Below are positions 54,054 to 63,305 of a DNA stretch of 64,000 nt, piece after piece. The notes beneath the pieces were generated by a model. It made no database searches. It saw only the letters and a program-made list of their open reading frames with translations, and was not told where the DNA came from. How positions within the stretch are numbered: the first letter of the stretch is position 1; every line of letters begins with the position of its first letter. Made by a program: the position numbers and the translations under genes. Source of the stretch: Methylotenera_A sp040387035 (lineage in GTDB: Bacteria > Pseudomonadota > Gammaproteobacteria > Burkholderiales > Methylophilaceae); assembly GCA_040387035.1 (NCBI GenBank), contig JAZKEN010000063.1, positions 9,562 to 73,561 of the forward strand, given 5' to 3'.

Positions 54054-57000
54054 GCTGCTGCCCCTGTTAAATCGATACCACTGCTTTTTTTGCTAAAGCG
54101 CTTAGCCATGCGATCAAACGTGAGATAGATGACCGGCGTAGTGAATAAGGTCAGTAGCTGGCTTAGCAATAGGCCGCCTATCATGGCAATGCCAAGGGGT
54201 TGGCGCAGCTCAGAGCCTGGACCATCACCCAGTACCAATGGCACAGCACTTAACAATGCGGCCAGAGTTGTCATCAAAATAGGTCTAAAACGCAGTAAAC
54301 ACGCTTGGTAGATGGCATCTACTGGCGATAGCTTTTGCTCGCGTTCTGCCTCTAACGCAAAATCAATAATCATGATGGCGTTTTTTTGCACAATGCCAAT
54401 CAATAACACAATCCCGATGATGGCAATCACGCTGAGTTCCTTGCCCATTACCATCAATCCCAATAGCGCGCCAACACCTGCCGATGGCAGCGTGGATAAG
54501 ATAGTCAGCGGGTGGATATAGCTTTCATACAATATGCCCAGCACGATATACATGGTGATAACTGCGGCAATGATTAAGAATAGCTCATTGGACAGTGCTG
54601 CTTTAAAGGCAGATGCCGCACCCTGAAAGCGTGTGATTACGGTGGGTGGAATGCTGATTTTTTTTGTTGCGTTTTCAATCGACTGTACGGCGTCGCCTAG
54701 GGCGAAGCCGGGCGCCAAATTAAATGCGATTTCAGCAGAAGGTAACTGGTCTTCACGGTATTCGACCAAAGTAGCAGGTTTTTGCGTAATAGTGGCAAAG
54801 CTGCTTAACGGTACTTGGTTGCCATTGCTTGAGCTGACATACACATGCTGCAATGCCTCTAATCCTATCTGCTCGGTTTGCTGCGCTTCTAAAATCACAC
54901 GATATTGGCTGGCATGGGTAAATATCGTCGACACAATGCGTTGTCCAAAAGCGCTGTACAGTGCATTGTCTACATCCGCCATACTAATACCTAAGCGTCC
55001 GGCGCTGTCTCTGTCCACTTCAATCGCTGCACGCAAACCGTCATTTTGTTGATTGCTGGCAACGTCGACTAGCTCTGGCAATTGGCTTAGATTTTCCACT
55101 AATTTAGGCACTGTATCTGCCAGTGCGGCTGGGTCTGTGCTTGTGACTAAGTATTGATACTGCGTGCGGCTGATGCGGTCGCTTAAGGTCAGATCCTGCA
55201 CCGGTTGCATGTGCAGTTTGATGTCGGAAATATCGCTTACGGCTGCATTCAGTCTTTGAATAACCTCAGTCGCCGTTTCGGTACGCTGTGGGTAGGGCTT
55301 TAAGTTGATCAGCAATCGGCCGCTATTCAAGGTGGTATTCACGCCGTCGATGCCCACCACGGAAGAAATACTCTCTACCGCAGCATCACTGAGTAAGGTA
55401 TCTACCAATGCTTCTTGGCGTTTGCTCACTACGGTAAATGATGCCGATGCTGGCACTTCTGTCATCGCTTGAATCACACCAGTATCTTGCACAGGGAAGA
55501 ATCCTTTGGGGATTACCAACGTGAGTATGACGGTTAATACAAAAGTTGAAATCGCCAACAGCAAGACCAGATTTTGGTGCGTTAATCCCCATTGTAGCCA
55601 TTTACCATAGTGCGTAATGACGTGCGCAAGCAGGCCGTTTTCTTGTTTATGCTCTTTAGCGGCAGGGGTTGATTTAAGTAGCCTTGCGCACAGCATTGGT
55701 GTGAGCGTTAACGACACAACCGCAGAAATCAAGATGGCGACGGCAAGTGTGATTGCGAATTCGCGGAATAGGCGGCCTACCACGTCGCCCATAAACAGTA
55801 GGGGAATTAATACAGCAATCAGCGAAAAGGTAAGCGAAATAATGGTAAAGCCAATTTGCTTAGAGCCTTTTAAGGCAGCATCAAAGGGTGTTTCGCCTTC
55901 TTCAATATGCCGCGCGATATTTTCAATCATCACAATGGCGTCATCCACCACAAAGCCAGTGGCAATGGTCAGCGCCATCAGTGTCAGGTTGTTAATGCTA
56001 AAGCCAGCCAAGTACATCACACCAAAAGTGCCGACTAACGATAACGGCACAGCCAAGCTAGGTATCAATGTACCAGAGGCTGTGCGTAAAAATAGGAAAA
56101 TCACCATGACCACCAGCGCGATGGCCAGAAACAATTCAAACTGAACGTCTGCCACAGAGCTACGAATCGTATTGGTGCGGTCCGTCAGTTGTATCACGTT
56201 AACATCTGCTGGTAAGCCTGCTTTAAGCGATGGCAGCAGGCTGCCGATACGGTCTACTACTTCAATCACATTGGCGCCCGGCTGGCGCTTGATATTGATC
56301 AGTATGGCTTGCGATTGATTCGCCCAAGCGGCGATAAAGGCATCTTCCTGCGCCTCTTTGATTTCTGCGACATCGCTTAAGCGAATCGGGCGATCAGCGA
56401 TGTTCGCAACAATCAGCTGCCGGTATTCATCGGCAGTTTTAAGTTGGCTGTTGGCTTCCAGCTCATACGCTAACTTTGGGCCATCAATATTGCCTTTGGC
56501 TTGATTGGAATTAGCACCCCCAATCACGGTTCGAATATCGTCAAATCCAAGCCCATAAGCCGCTAATGCGGTTGGGTTGACCTGAATGCGAATAGCAGGG
56601 CGCTGGCCACCATCAATGCTCACTTGCCCGACACCGGACACTTGCGCGATCTTTTGTGCCATGCGCGTATCGATTAAATCGCGCAACTTAGGCAGGCTCA
56701 ACGTTTCGGAGCTGACGGCCAGCGTCAAGATAGGTGCATCCGATGGATTTACTTTGTTATAAATCGGCGGGGTTGGTAAATCGGTCGGCAAAAAACTGGT
56801 AGCGGCATTAATCGCGGCTTGTACCGATTGCACCGCGACATCCAATGTATTTGTAAGGGTAAATTGCAGAGTAATCACCGATGCGCCACCGGAGCTGGTA
56901 GACGACATATGCGCCAGCCCGGACATAGAGCCAAACTGGCGTTCCAATGGCGCTGTGACAGTCATGGTCATCACTTCTGCGCTGGCGCCGGGATATAAAG

Positions 57001-57145
57001 TCACCACTTGAATCACCGGGTAATCGACTTGTGGCAAAGCAGCTTTCGGTAACAAGTGGTAAGCCAAGACGCCGGACAGGAAAATGGCGATCATCAGCAG
57101 TGCCGTGGCGACAGGCCGCAGGATAAAGATTCTGGAAGGATTCAT
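54050..57145 (-). CDS. RND efflux permease, MdtB-like
   Basis: 1031 residues, 12 membrane helices with the usual two periplasmic loops. YPGASAEVMTMTVTAPLERQ, the proton-relay Asp pair in ATGFVVDDAIVMIENIARHI, GDVVGRLFREFAITLAVAI and RFRPILMTTLAALLSAVPL are conserved. It overlaps the next pump gene by 4 bp, as in mdtB-mdtC operons, where the two subunits form one mixed trimer. Confidence 0.94.
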   Translation of the reverse strand: MNPSRIFILRPVATALLMIAIFLSGVLAYHLLPKAALPQVDYPVIQVVTLYPGASAEVMTMTVTAPLERQFGSMSGLAHMSSTSSGGASVITLQFTLTNTLDVAVQSVQAAINAATSFLPTDLPTPPIYNKVNPSDAPILTLAVSSETLSLPKLRDLIDTRMAQKIAQVSGVGQVSIDGGQRPAIRIQVNPTALAAYGLGFDDIRTVIGGANSNQAKGNIDGPKLAYELEANSQLKTADEYRQLIVANIADRPIRLSDVAEIKEAQEDAFIAAWANQSQAILINIKRQPGANVIEVVDRIGSLLPSLKAGLPADVNVIQLTDRTNTIRSSVADVQFELFLAIALVVMVIFLFLRTASGTLIPSLAVPLSLVGTFGVMYLAGFSINNLTLMALTIATGFVVDDAIVMIENIARHIEEGETPFDAALKGSKQIGFTIISLTFSLIAVLIPLLFMGDVVGRLFREFAITLAVAILISAVVSLTLTPMLCARLLKSTPAAKEHKQENGLLAHVITHYGKWLQWGLTHQNLVLLLAISTFVLTVILTLVIPKGFFPVQDTGVIQAMTEVPASASFTVVSKRQEALVDTLLSDAAVESISSVVGIDGVNTTLNSGRLLINLKPYPQRTETATEVIQRLNAAVSDISDIKLHMQPVQDLTLSDRISRTQYQYLVTSTDPAALADTVPKLVENLSQLPELVDVASNQQNDGLRAAIEVDRDSAGRLGISMADVDNALYSAFGQRIVSTIFTHASQYRVILEAQQTEQIGLEALQHVYVSSSNGNQVPLSSFATITQKPATLVEYREDQLPSAEIAFNLAPGFALGDAVQSIENATKKISIPPTVITRFQGAASAFKAALSNELFLIIAAVITMYIVLGILYESYIHPLTILSTLPSAGVGALLGLMVMGKELSVIAIIGIVLLIGIVQKNAIMIIDFALEAEREQKLSPVDAIYQACLLRFRPILMTTLAALLSAVPLVLGDGPGSELRQPLGIAMIGGLLLSQLLTLFTTPVIYLTFDRMAKRFSKKSSGIDLTGAAA

Positions 57146-57172
57146 TGCAGCGGGTTTGCTTTATGATTGATA

Positions 57173-58552
57173 TTAATGGCTGGATTGACGTTGAGAGGCG
57201 GTTAATGACGCCTTTCGTAGAAAGGTGCTAGCATGTTTCGGTGACGCCGCATCTGCTTGCGAGTCAAGGCGCTTCCTATATTTTCCACTGCCTTTGTTGC
57301 CAGCGCGCGCGATTGAACTTCGCTCCCCGCTGACGGATGAAATCACCACTTTGGCGTTGTCTTTTAATTTATCGATGCCACTGACAACCACTTGATCGCC
57401 TGTATTCAAGCCTTCCAAAATCGCAACCTGGTCGCCATCCACCTGGCCTAATTTAACCGCTTGTACGGCAACGGTTTCCACACCATCCTTATCGCCTTCG
57501 CCCAGCTGGCGAATACGGTACACATAAGCGCCGGCACTGCCTTGCTGTATCGCCGCATTGGGTAAAATGTTGACGTTGCGCAAGGTATTGCTTAATAGCT
57601 TCACATTCACAAACTGGTTGGGGAACAAGGCATTATCCGTGTTTGTAAATTGCGCCTTGATTTTCACGGTGCCGGATGTAGTATCGATCTGGTTATCCAG
57701 GCTTTCCAGGTGGCCAGTCGTCAATCGTTTGCTATTGGCTTTATCCCACACTTCTACGGGCAATGTTTTGCCTGCCTGTTTGCCCGCCTGAATTTGCGCA
57801 ATCAAATCGGCCACCCTGTCTTCCGGCAAAGTAAACACCACATGGATAGGGTGCACTGCGTTGATGACCGCAATGGGGTTGGTGGTGGTGATATTATTGC
57901 CGCCATCTACTTGCCGAAGACCAATGCGGCCGCTGATGGGAGAGGTGATGCGCGTAAAACTTAACTGCAGTTTTGCATTCTCCACCAGGCCTTGGTCTGC
58001 TTGCACCGTGCCTTGGTATTGCTGTACCAGTGATGCCTGGGCATCCACTTGCTGGGAAGCGATAGAGTCTTGCGATTGCAGGGTTTTAAACCGCTCCAGG
58101 TCAATCTGGCTGTTTTTTAACAATGCCTGGTTTCTTGTTGCTTGACCCTGCACCTGTGTCAGCGCGGTTAAAAAAGGCCTTGGGTCAATCTCAGCCAACA
58201 ATTCACCTTTTTGTACCAACTGGCCTTCTTTAAATAGTACCCGCGTCAATTGGCCGTTGACCCTGCTTGAAACAGTGACTACGGCGGATGGTGTTGCCGT
58301 ACCCAGCGCGGTTTGGATGACGCGAATATCACCTTTTACCACGTCTGCAACCACCACCGGAGTAGGTTTATCGCCACGCTTGCCCCTATGTTGACCACCT
58401 TCGGAGCCTCTACCGCCGCGTTTATCTGGTGAGCTATCGCTACTATTGTTGGTGTGTGCCGAAGCCTCTTGCTTGTGCCAATACCACCAGCCAATAGCAC
58501 TGATAATGGCTATTGCAATAATGGCCTTGGGCAATATATGTTGTTTCTGCAT
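57173..58552 (-). CDS. RND periplasmic adaptor, MdtA-like
   Basis: 459 residues. An N-terminal anchor helix (about 8-24) is followed by a Gly/Arg/Lys-rich linker (RGGRGSEGGQHRGKRGDK), a lipoyl-like domain (VSSRVNGQLTRVLFKEGQLV, LAEIDPRPF), an alpha hairpin (VDAQASLVQQYQGTV) and a beta barrel (ITSPISGRIGLRQVDGGN). The C-terminus is extended by about 50 basic residues not typical of the family. It joins the two permeases and the NodT duct. GAGAAG precedes the ATG. Confidence 0.92.
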   Translation of the reverse strand: MQKQHILPKAIIAIAIISAIGWWYWHKQEASAHTNNSSDSSPDKRGGRGSEGGQHRGKRGDKPTPVVVADVVKGDIRVIQTALGTATPSAVVTVSSRVNGQLTRVLFKEGQLVQKGELLAEIDPRPFLTALTQVQGQATRNQALLKNSQIDLERFKTLQSQDSIASQQVDAQASLVQQYQGTVQADQGLVENAKLQLSFTRITSPISGRIGLRQVDGGNNITTTNPIAVINAVHPIHVVFTLPEDRVADLIAQIQAGKQAGKTLPVEVWDKANSKRLTTGHLESLDNQIDTTSGTVKIKAQFTNTDNALFPNQFVNVKLLSNTLRNVNILPNAAIQQGSAGAYVYRIRQLGEGDKDGVETVAVQAVKLGQVDGDQVAILEGLNTGDQVVVSGIDKLKDNAKVVISSVSGERSSIARAGNKGSGKYRKRLDSQADAASPKHASTFLRKASLTASQRQSSH

Positions 58553-58597
58553 ACAAACTTCTCAATCGTAAACTGGCGGAGGTAGCGAGGTTAAATA

Positions 58598-59065
58598 TTA
58601 CTTCGGATCTTTTTCCCTAAAGCTGTCGTGGCAGGCTTTGCAAGATTGCGTCAGCTTTCCAAACTTGGCCTTGATCTGCACAGGGTCGCCTGTCTCTGCA
58701 ACTTTGGCGAACTCATTGGCTTCGGTATTGAATGTGGTGGCCAGTTTTTTCACTTCATCCGGTTTTTGAAAGAAGTCAGATTTCAGGCGTGTCTTTCTCC
58801 AACCTTCACCCTGGTCTGTGCCTGGGCCATACAGTGCGCCTAATCCGGAGTTAGCCGCAGCAGCAATCGCGTTAGCGGCAGCAATCACGTCTTCTTTGGA
58901 GAATGTTTCTGGCTTATCCAGCTGGACTTTAATTTTATTGGTATTCCAGCCAATAAATGAATAAGCCGATTGGCGGTATTTAATCTGGTCTTCAATCGGT
59001 CCTGCATGTGATAGCCCTGCGTTCAGTACTAAAACCGAAGTTAAGAAAAGGCTTAGTTTCGTCAT
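58598..59065 (-). CDS. Cytochrome c' (class II cytochrome c)
   Basis: 155 residues. Signal peptide ends LSHA (about residue 21). The mature chain has the four-helix pattern of cytochrome c' (EDQIKYRQSAYSFIGWNTNKI near the start) and the heme site CKACH near the C-terminus, the class II position. These proteins bind NO or pass electrons in the periplasm. It lies 45 bp before mdtA and 56 bp after the cytochrome b gene. Confidence 0.92.
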   Translation of the reverse strand: MTKLSLFLTSVLVLNAGLSHAGPIEDQIKYRQSAYSFIGWNTNKIKVQLDKPETFSKEDVIAAANAIAAAANSGLGALYGPGTDQGEGWRKTRLKSDFFQKPDEVKKLATTFNTEANEFAKVAETGDPVQIKAKFGKLTQSCKACHDSFREKDPK

Positions 59066-59121
59066 TTAATATCCTTAGATAATGGTGGGAGAAATTATTT
59101 AAAAGTGTGCACAATCATGGC

Positions 59122-59832
59122 TTACCATTGATTCTGCACAGCAGGTGCCTGTGGCGGTGCAGCTGTTGCCAGGAAATCAGCCAGCACACTGCCAAATGTG
59201 AGCCACACCACCAGTAGAGCCAGCGCGATGCTAATAAAGAAATAGGCTGGTTTGGTTTTTGGGTGGTCAGGCTGGTTAAGTGTTTTTAACTCTTTTTTTC
59301 CGGTCAGCATCGGTTTTACAAGATTGTTTTTTTTAACCGCCCAGTAGAATGCAATCGCCAACAAGTGCAGCGCAATCACAATCAATAAAGCGTTAAAGGC
59401 AATCGCATGAATGCCCGTCAACCAATCGCTTGAGGATTGATTGACCAAAGGGTAAAGCGGTCCAAATAAGGTGATATCGTCGTTGGCGAATAAGCCAGTC
59501 ACCACAACAATGCCGGTCAGCCCAAGCAACGTTAATACAGCCAGCCCGCCCAAAGGGGAGTGCCCCAAGCCTTGCCACTGGCCTTTAAAATATTGAATCA
59601 AACGCGATGGCGTTGGGAAAAAGTGGCTAAAGCGTGCTTGCTGGTTGCCCAAAAATCCCCATAGCACGCGAAACACGATCAAGCCCAGTGCCAATGCCCC
59701 AAGGCGTGCGTGCCAATCCGCCCAGGCACCGCCGATTTCAATGCTTAGGTAACTGAGTGCAATCGTGATGACCAATAGCCAATGGAATAGTCGAATGGGT
59801 AAATCCCAAACCTGAATTTTTTGTTTCTGCAT
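59122..59832 (-). CDS. Di-heme cytochrome b561-type membrane protein
   Basis: 236 residues with about five helices. The start KIQVWDLPIRLFHWLLV is the standard beginning of Ni-hydrogenase-type cytochrome b proteins; heme His residues are likely in LFHW, DWHARLG, TGIHAIAFN and ALHLLAIAFY. A Pro/Ala-rich tail follows the last helix. It usually oxidises quinol and hands electrons to a periplasmic cytochrome such as the cytochrome c' encoded next. Confidence 0.9.
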   Translation of the reverse strand: MQKQKIQVWDLPIRLFHWLLVITIALSYLSIEIGGAWADWHARLGALALGLIVFRVLWGFLGNQQARFSHFFPTPSRLIQYFKGQWQGLGHSPLGGLAVLTLLGLTGIVVVTGLFANDDITLFGPLYPLVNQSSSDWLTGIHAIAFNALLIVIALHLLAIAFYWAVKKNNLVKPMLTGKKELKTLNQPDHPKTKPAYFFISIALALLVVWLTFGSVLADFLATAAPPQAPAVQNQW

Positions 59833-59931
59833 GTACTGGCTTATCCCCGAAATGGCGTGCTGGCTTTTTTAATCATTGTATTTTTGTCGATAGATATAAA
59901 AGCGTTCTAGCCTTATATCCAGTAACGCATT

Positions 59932-59947
59932 AGCAGGATATGTGCCA
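59932..59947 (-). promoter_or_regulatory. Sigma-54 promoter of the cytochrome-mdt operon
   Basis: Minus strand reads TGGCAC, ATATC, CTGCT; GG and GC are correctly spaced, with one departure (C for T) in the -12 part. It is 100 bp upstream of the cytochrome b start. Confidence 0.55.
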
Positions 59948-60350
59948 TTGATTATGGCTGTGCCCTTGCATTGGATTTTTGAGGGTTGTTTTTTTAAGCT
60001 ATTGTTTTATTTGGATTTATATAAAAAATCAAATACGCACTCCAACAATTGCGTTGATTTGAAGCGGCAAATCCTGTTCGCCAAACAACATGTTTAAAAC
60101 AGCTTGTTCCTGACGCAACACTTAATAGTTTTTGATACTTACCTGCTTGATCAAACAGCCCACATAGTGGGTTGTTGCTGTTGAAACACTCTGTATCCTG
60201 GCCTGTTCATCTTCAAGCAATCTGGCCATTCAATTGTCACAAAATTAACTGAGCATAACTAACTGATATGTGAGAATTTTTATTTATAAGCATATGATTT
60301 TATTGTTTTTTATTTTAGAAAAGGGGAGGGATTTACAGGAAAAATTAAAC

Positions 60351-60366
60351 TGGCACAGCTTTTGCC
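60351..60366 (+). promoter_or_regulatory. Sigma-54 promoter of receptor 2
   Basis: TGGCAC, AGCTT, TTGCC: the full -24 consensus with TTGC at -12. Transcription would start near 60378, about 46 bases before the receptor ATG. This is the best sigma-54 match in the window. Confidence 0.82.
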
Positions 60367-60423
60367 AATCATGTGGCTGGATTGCATTTTGCATTTATTA
60401 CCATCCACAAGGGGAAAACATTT

Positions 60424-63183
60424 ATGCGTAGTTATTTTAAGAACGGTACAGATGCGTTAGCTGCAGAACAAAATTCCACAGCTGCTGCATTAAGACCGCA
60501 ATTTAAACGTAAGTTATTGGCATCGGCCGTAAGCATTGCGATTGGCGCCAGTATCCTGGTGCCGAATTTTGCTTTTGCGGAAGCGAATGTCGCCGATTTA
60601 CAAGCAGAAAACGAGCGTCTTAAACAAGAGATCGAAGCGCTGAAAAAAGGCTTGAAGCCACAAGCAGAGAATACTCAAGCAGCACCTGAACAAACCACGG
60701 CGGAATCTGAAGAGGCGCCTGCAACGGCAGCATCTGCCAATAAAGCAAAAGAAGCCGAAGAAGAGAAAGTCACGCAAAACGTATTGGACTCTGTCGTGGT
60801 TACCGCGCGTAACCGTGAAGAAAAAGCGCAAAACGTGCCTTTACCGGTGACCATCATTGGCGGCAAGCGCCTGGATAGGGATAACACGGTGACGGTGAAT
60901 GAATTGGTTAAATTCGTACCAAACCTGGGCGTGTTTGGCAGTAACCCGCGCCAGACCAGTATTTCGATTCGCGGTTTAGGAAAGAACAGTGCCAATGATA
61001 CTTTAGAGCCTGGCGTTGGCGTAATTGTCGATAACGTGGTGAGCTCTTATGTCGGCCAGTCATGGAACGATTTTAACGACTTGGATCGTATTGAGGTGTT
61101 ACGTGGGCCACAAGGTACCTTGCTTGGCAAAAATACCACCTTGGGCGCTATCAATATCTCAACCAAGCTGCCTAGCTTTACTCCCGGATACACCTTTGAA
61201 GCACGCGTGGGGGAATATGACCAGATGATTGGTAAAGTTTCGGCTACCGGCCCTTTGATTGATGGCTTATTGGCTTATCGCGGCTCATTATTTTTAAATA
61301 AGCAAAATGGCGTGCTGGATAATCTCTGGCAGACCAATGGCCCATCCAATAGCGAAACCTGGAATGAAACCAACCGTATTGGCGGCCGTTTACAGTTCTT
61401 ACTGACACCTAGTGACGATGTGACTGCCCGCGTGATTCTGGACAGGACGCAAACCGTTGAAAACGGTAATAAATCATTACTGGTAAGTGACCCTGCCACC
61501 TTTTCGGATGGTAGTGCCAGAACGACTACCTTTTCGACAAGGCTAGCACGTAGCTACTTTAATAATGGCGATGGCACGCCTTATCGCCCGCGTTTAGGCG
61601 ATAGGGACAATATTGAGGATTCACAGGCAAGACCGCAAAGAACCGATCAAGGCGGTATCTCAGCACAGGTGAACTGGAATCTGAATGACGATTACAGCTT
61701 AACTTCTGTTACCGCCTATCGCGGCCAGGAATTCGATATCAAGAACGGTGGCGCTACGCGTTTCGATATCGGTAACGGTGGCCAGCAACTAAGCAATACG
61801 CAATTTTCGCAAGAAGTTCGCTTGAGCTTTGCCGGTAATAAAACCTTTGATTACCAGCTAGGATTGTTCTATTTGGATGCGGAAGTGTTTAGTGATGACC
61901 CATCCTATTTCGGCGCTGATGCCGGTGCATTTAACGCCAGCAATGCGCAATATGCGGCATTGAGTGACCCTAAATACCGCGGTTTATTACGCGATTCGCA
62001 AGATGGTGTCTACCGCTCGTATGTGTTGAATCCTAAAACGCAAAGCTTGGCCGGTTTTGGCCAGGTCAATTGGCATTTAACCGATGCAGCTACGCTGACC
62101 TTGGGTTTACGCAACACGTTCGAATATAAAACCGGTCGTAATAAGCGTGAGGTAGACCGTGTAGGTAAAGCGTTAACCAACGCTACAGGTAGCGATAACT
62201 CTAAAGCCGCCAACTACGGCTTGAATCTGGCTAATGCAGCAGACTCAGCGGCCTGGAGCGCGGCAAAAGCTTTGTATCGTACTGCAATCGGTACCAACAA
62301 CGCCGGTAATAACGGCATCTACGATTGGCGCAGGGGCGATAGCATTAAAGATAACTCCATTGGCTGGTTGATTAACCCAAGTTACAAGTTAAATGACCAT
62401 ACCTTGCTTTACGCTTCTGTGGCACGTGGTGAAAAATCTGGCGCGGTAGAGTTTAACTCGGATGCGGCTAGTGCTGATTATGGCCGACCATTAAACGTTG
62501 ACCCGGAAAAAGCATTGGATTTTGAGCTGGGCTTTAAGACTTTGCTAGCCGATGGCCGTTTGCTGTTTAACGCCAACTTGTATTACACACAAGTCAAAGA
62601 CTACCAAGGTTCTGTGACCGTGCCAGACCCAACCAATGCCAACCCTAACGCCACACGCGGGTTCCTGGGCAATATTCCAGAAGTGCGTGCACGCGGTATT
62701 GAGTTTGAAACAGCATTCGCTGCAACGCCTAACCTGCGCCTTAACTTTGGTGGTGCTTACAACGACTCGTATTACCAGGACTTTCAAAGTGTGACTACAG
62801 ACGTTGCCAACCCTGTGTTAGTCGATTTTTCAGGCAAGCGTTTACATGGCGCACCTAAAGTCAGCTTAAGCTACGGCGCGGATTATAACTACTTCTTTGG
62901 TGCTGGTTATCGTGCACACTTCTTTGTGAATAACTCTTTCCGCTCAGGTACTTATCTAAGTGCTAACCAGGCGGCAAGTACTTACCAGGATAGTTACACA
63001 TTGACCGATGGTGGTATTGGTATCGGTAGTGCCAGCGACAAGTATGAGTTCACGCTGATTGCACGCAATATCTTTGATACAGACTATAGAACCGGTGCCG
63101 GTACGTATAGCTCATCCGGCGCCATCAGTGAACAACCGGGTTTAGGCCGTACATTTGGCTTGGCTTTCCGTGCAAAACTTTAA
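60424..63183 (+). CDS. TonB-dependent outer-membrane receptor with N-terminal coiled coil (receptor 2)
   Basis: 919 residues from ATG 60424 with AAGGGG upstream; a start at 60373 would lie at the predicted transcript start and is rejected. Signal peptide ends NFAFA (about 49). A leucine heptad segment follows (VADLQAENERLKQEIEALKK), then a Glu/Ala-rich linker, TonB box DSVVVTAR, and the plug (VPLPVTIIGGKRL, QTSISIRGLGKNS, VLRGPQGTLLGKNTTLGAIN). The barrel ends in an aromatic-poor strand (GLAFRAKL). It is built like receptor 1 and shares FSDG(S/T)AR and other barrel pieces, so they are paralogues. Substrate unknown. Confidence 0.92.
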   Translation: MRSYFKNGTDALAAEQNSTAAALRPQFKRKLLASAVSIAIGASILVPNFAFAEANVADLQAENERLKQEIEALKKGLKPQAENTQAAPEQTTAESEEAPATAASANKAKEAEEEKVTQNVLDSVVVTARNREEKAQNVPLPVTIIGGKRLDRDNTVTVNELVKFVPNLGVFGSNPRQTSISIRGLGKNSANDTLEPGVGVIVDNVVSSYVGQSWNDFNDLDRIEVLRGPQGTLLGKNTTLGAINISTKLPSFTPGYTFEARVGEYDQMIGKVSATGPLIDGLLAYRGSLFLNKQNGVLDNLWQTNGPSNSETWNETNRIGGRLQFLLTPSDDVTARVILDRTQTVENGNKSLLVSDPATFSDGSARTTTFSTRLARSYFNNGDGTPYRPRLGDRDNIEDSQARPQRTDQGGISAQVNWNLNDDYSLTSVTAYRGQEFDIKNGGATRFDIGNGGQQLSNTQFSQEVRLSFAGNKTFDYQLGLFYLDAEVFSDDPSYFGADAGAFNASNAQYAALSDPKYRGLLRDSQDGVYRSYVLNPKTQSLAGFGQVNWHLTDAATLTLGLRNTFEYKTGRNKREVDRVGKALTNATGSDNSKAANYGLNLANAADSAAWSAAKALYRTAIGTNNAGNNGIYDWRRGDSIKDNSIGWLINPSYKLNDHTLLYASVARGEKSGAVEFNSDAASADYGRPLNVDPEKALDFELGFKTLLADGRLLFNANLYYTQVKDYQGSVTVPDPTNANPNATRGFLGNIPEVRARGIEFETAFAATPNLRLNFGGAYNDSYYQDFQSVTTDVANPVLVDFSGKRLHGAPKVSLSYGADYNYFFGAGYRAHFFVNNSFRSGTYLSANQAASTYQDSYTLTDGGIGIGSASDKYEFTLIARNIFDTDYRTGAGTYSSSGAISEQPGLGRTFGLAFRAKL

Positions 63184-63240
63184 AACGGATTGGTGATATA
63201 GCTTAAATAAATCACCACAATCTTCACAGCAATTAGGCAG

Positions 63241-63270
63241 AGTCATCTGGTCTTTAAGACAGATGACTTT
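63241..63270 (+). terminator. Hairpin after receptor 2
   Basis: AGTCATCTGGTCTT pairs with AAGACAGATGACT with one bulged G, followed by TTTCT. It lies 58 bp past the stop, before the HbpS/GlcG-like gene. A smaller stem TGGTGAT/ATCACCA is at 63191-63217. Confidence 0.65.
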
Positions 63271-63305
63271 CTGCTTGTTAGCAAATAAATATTCAAAGGA
63301 AATAT

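Larger units (their letters stand above)
59833..60423. other. 591-bp divergent control region
   Basis: No credible gene. It has a sigma-54 element on each strand (59932-59947 minus, 60351-60366 plus). Between them lie AACAGC half-sites at 60098 and 60154 and GCTGTT at 60177, the same hexamer as in the candidate activator sites near tonB. Confidence 0.6.

Noticed and set aside
59955..59970. Plus-strand sigma-54-like TGGCTG-N5-TTGCA
   Set aside because: Two differences in the -24 part and more than 400 bp from the next plus-strand gene; the element at 60351 is much better.
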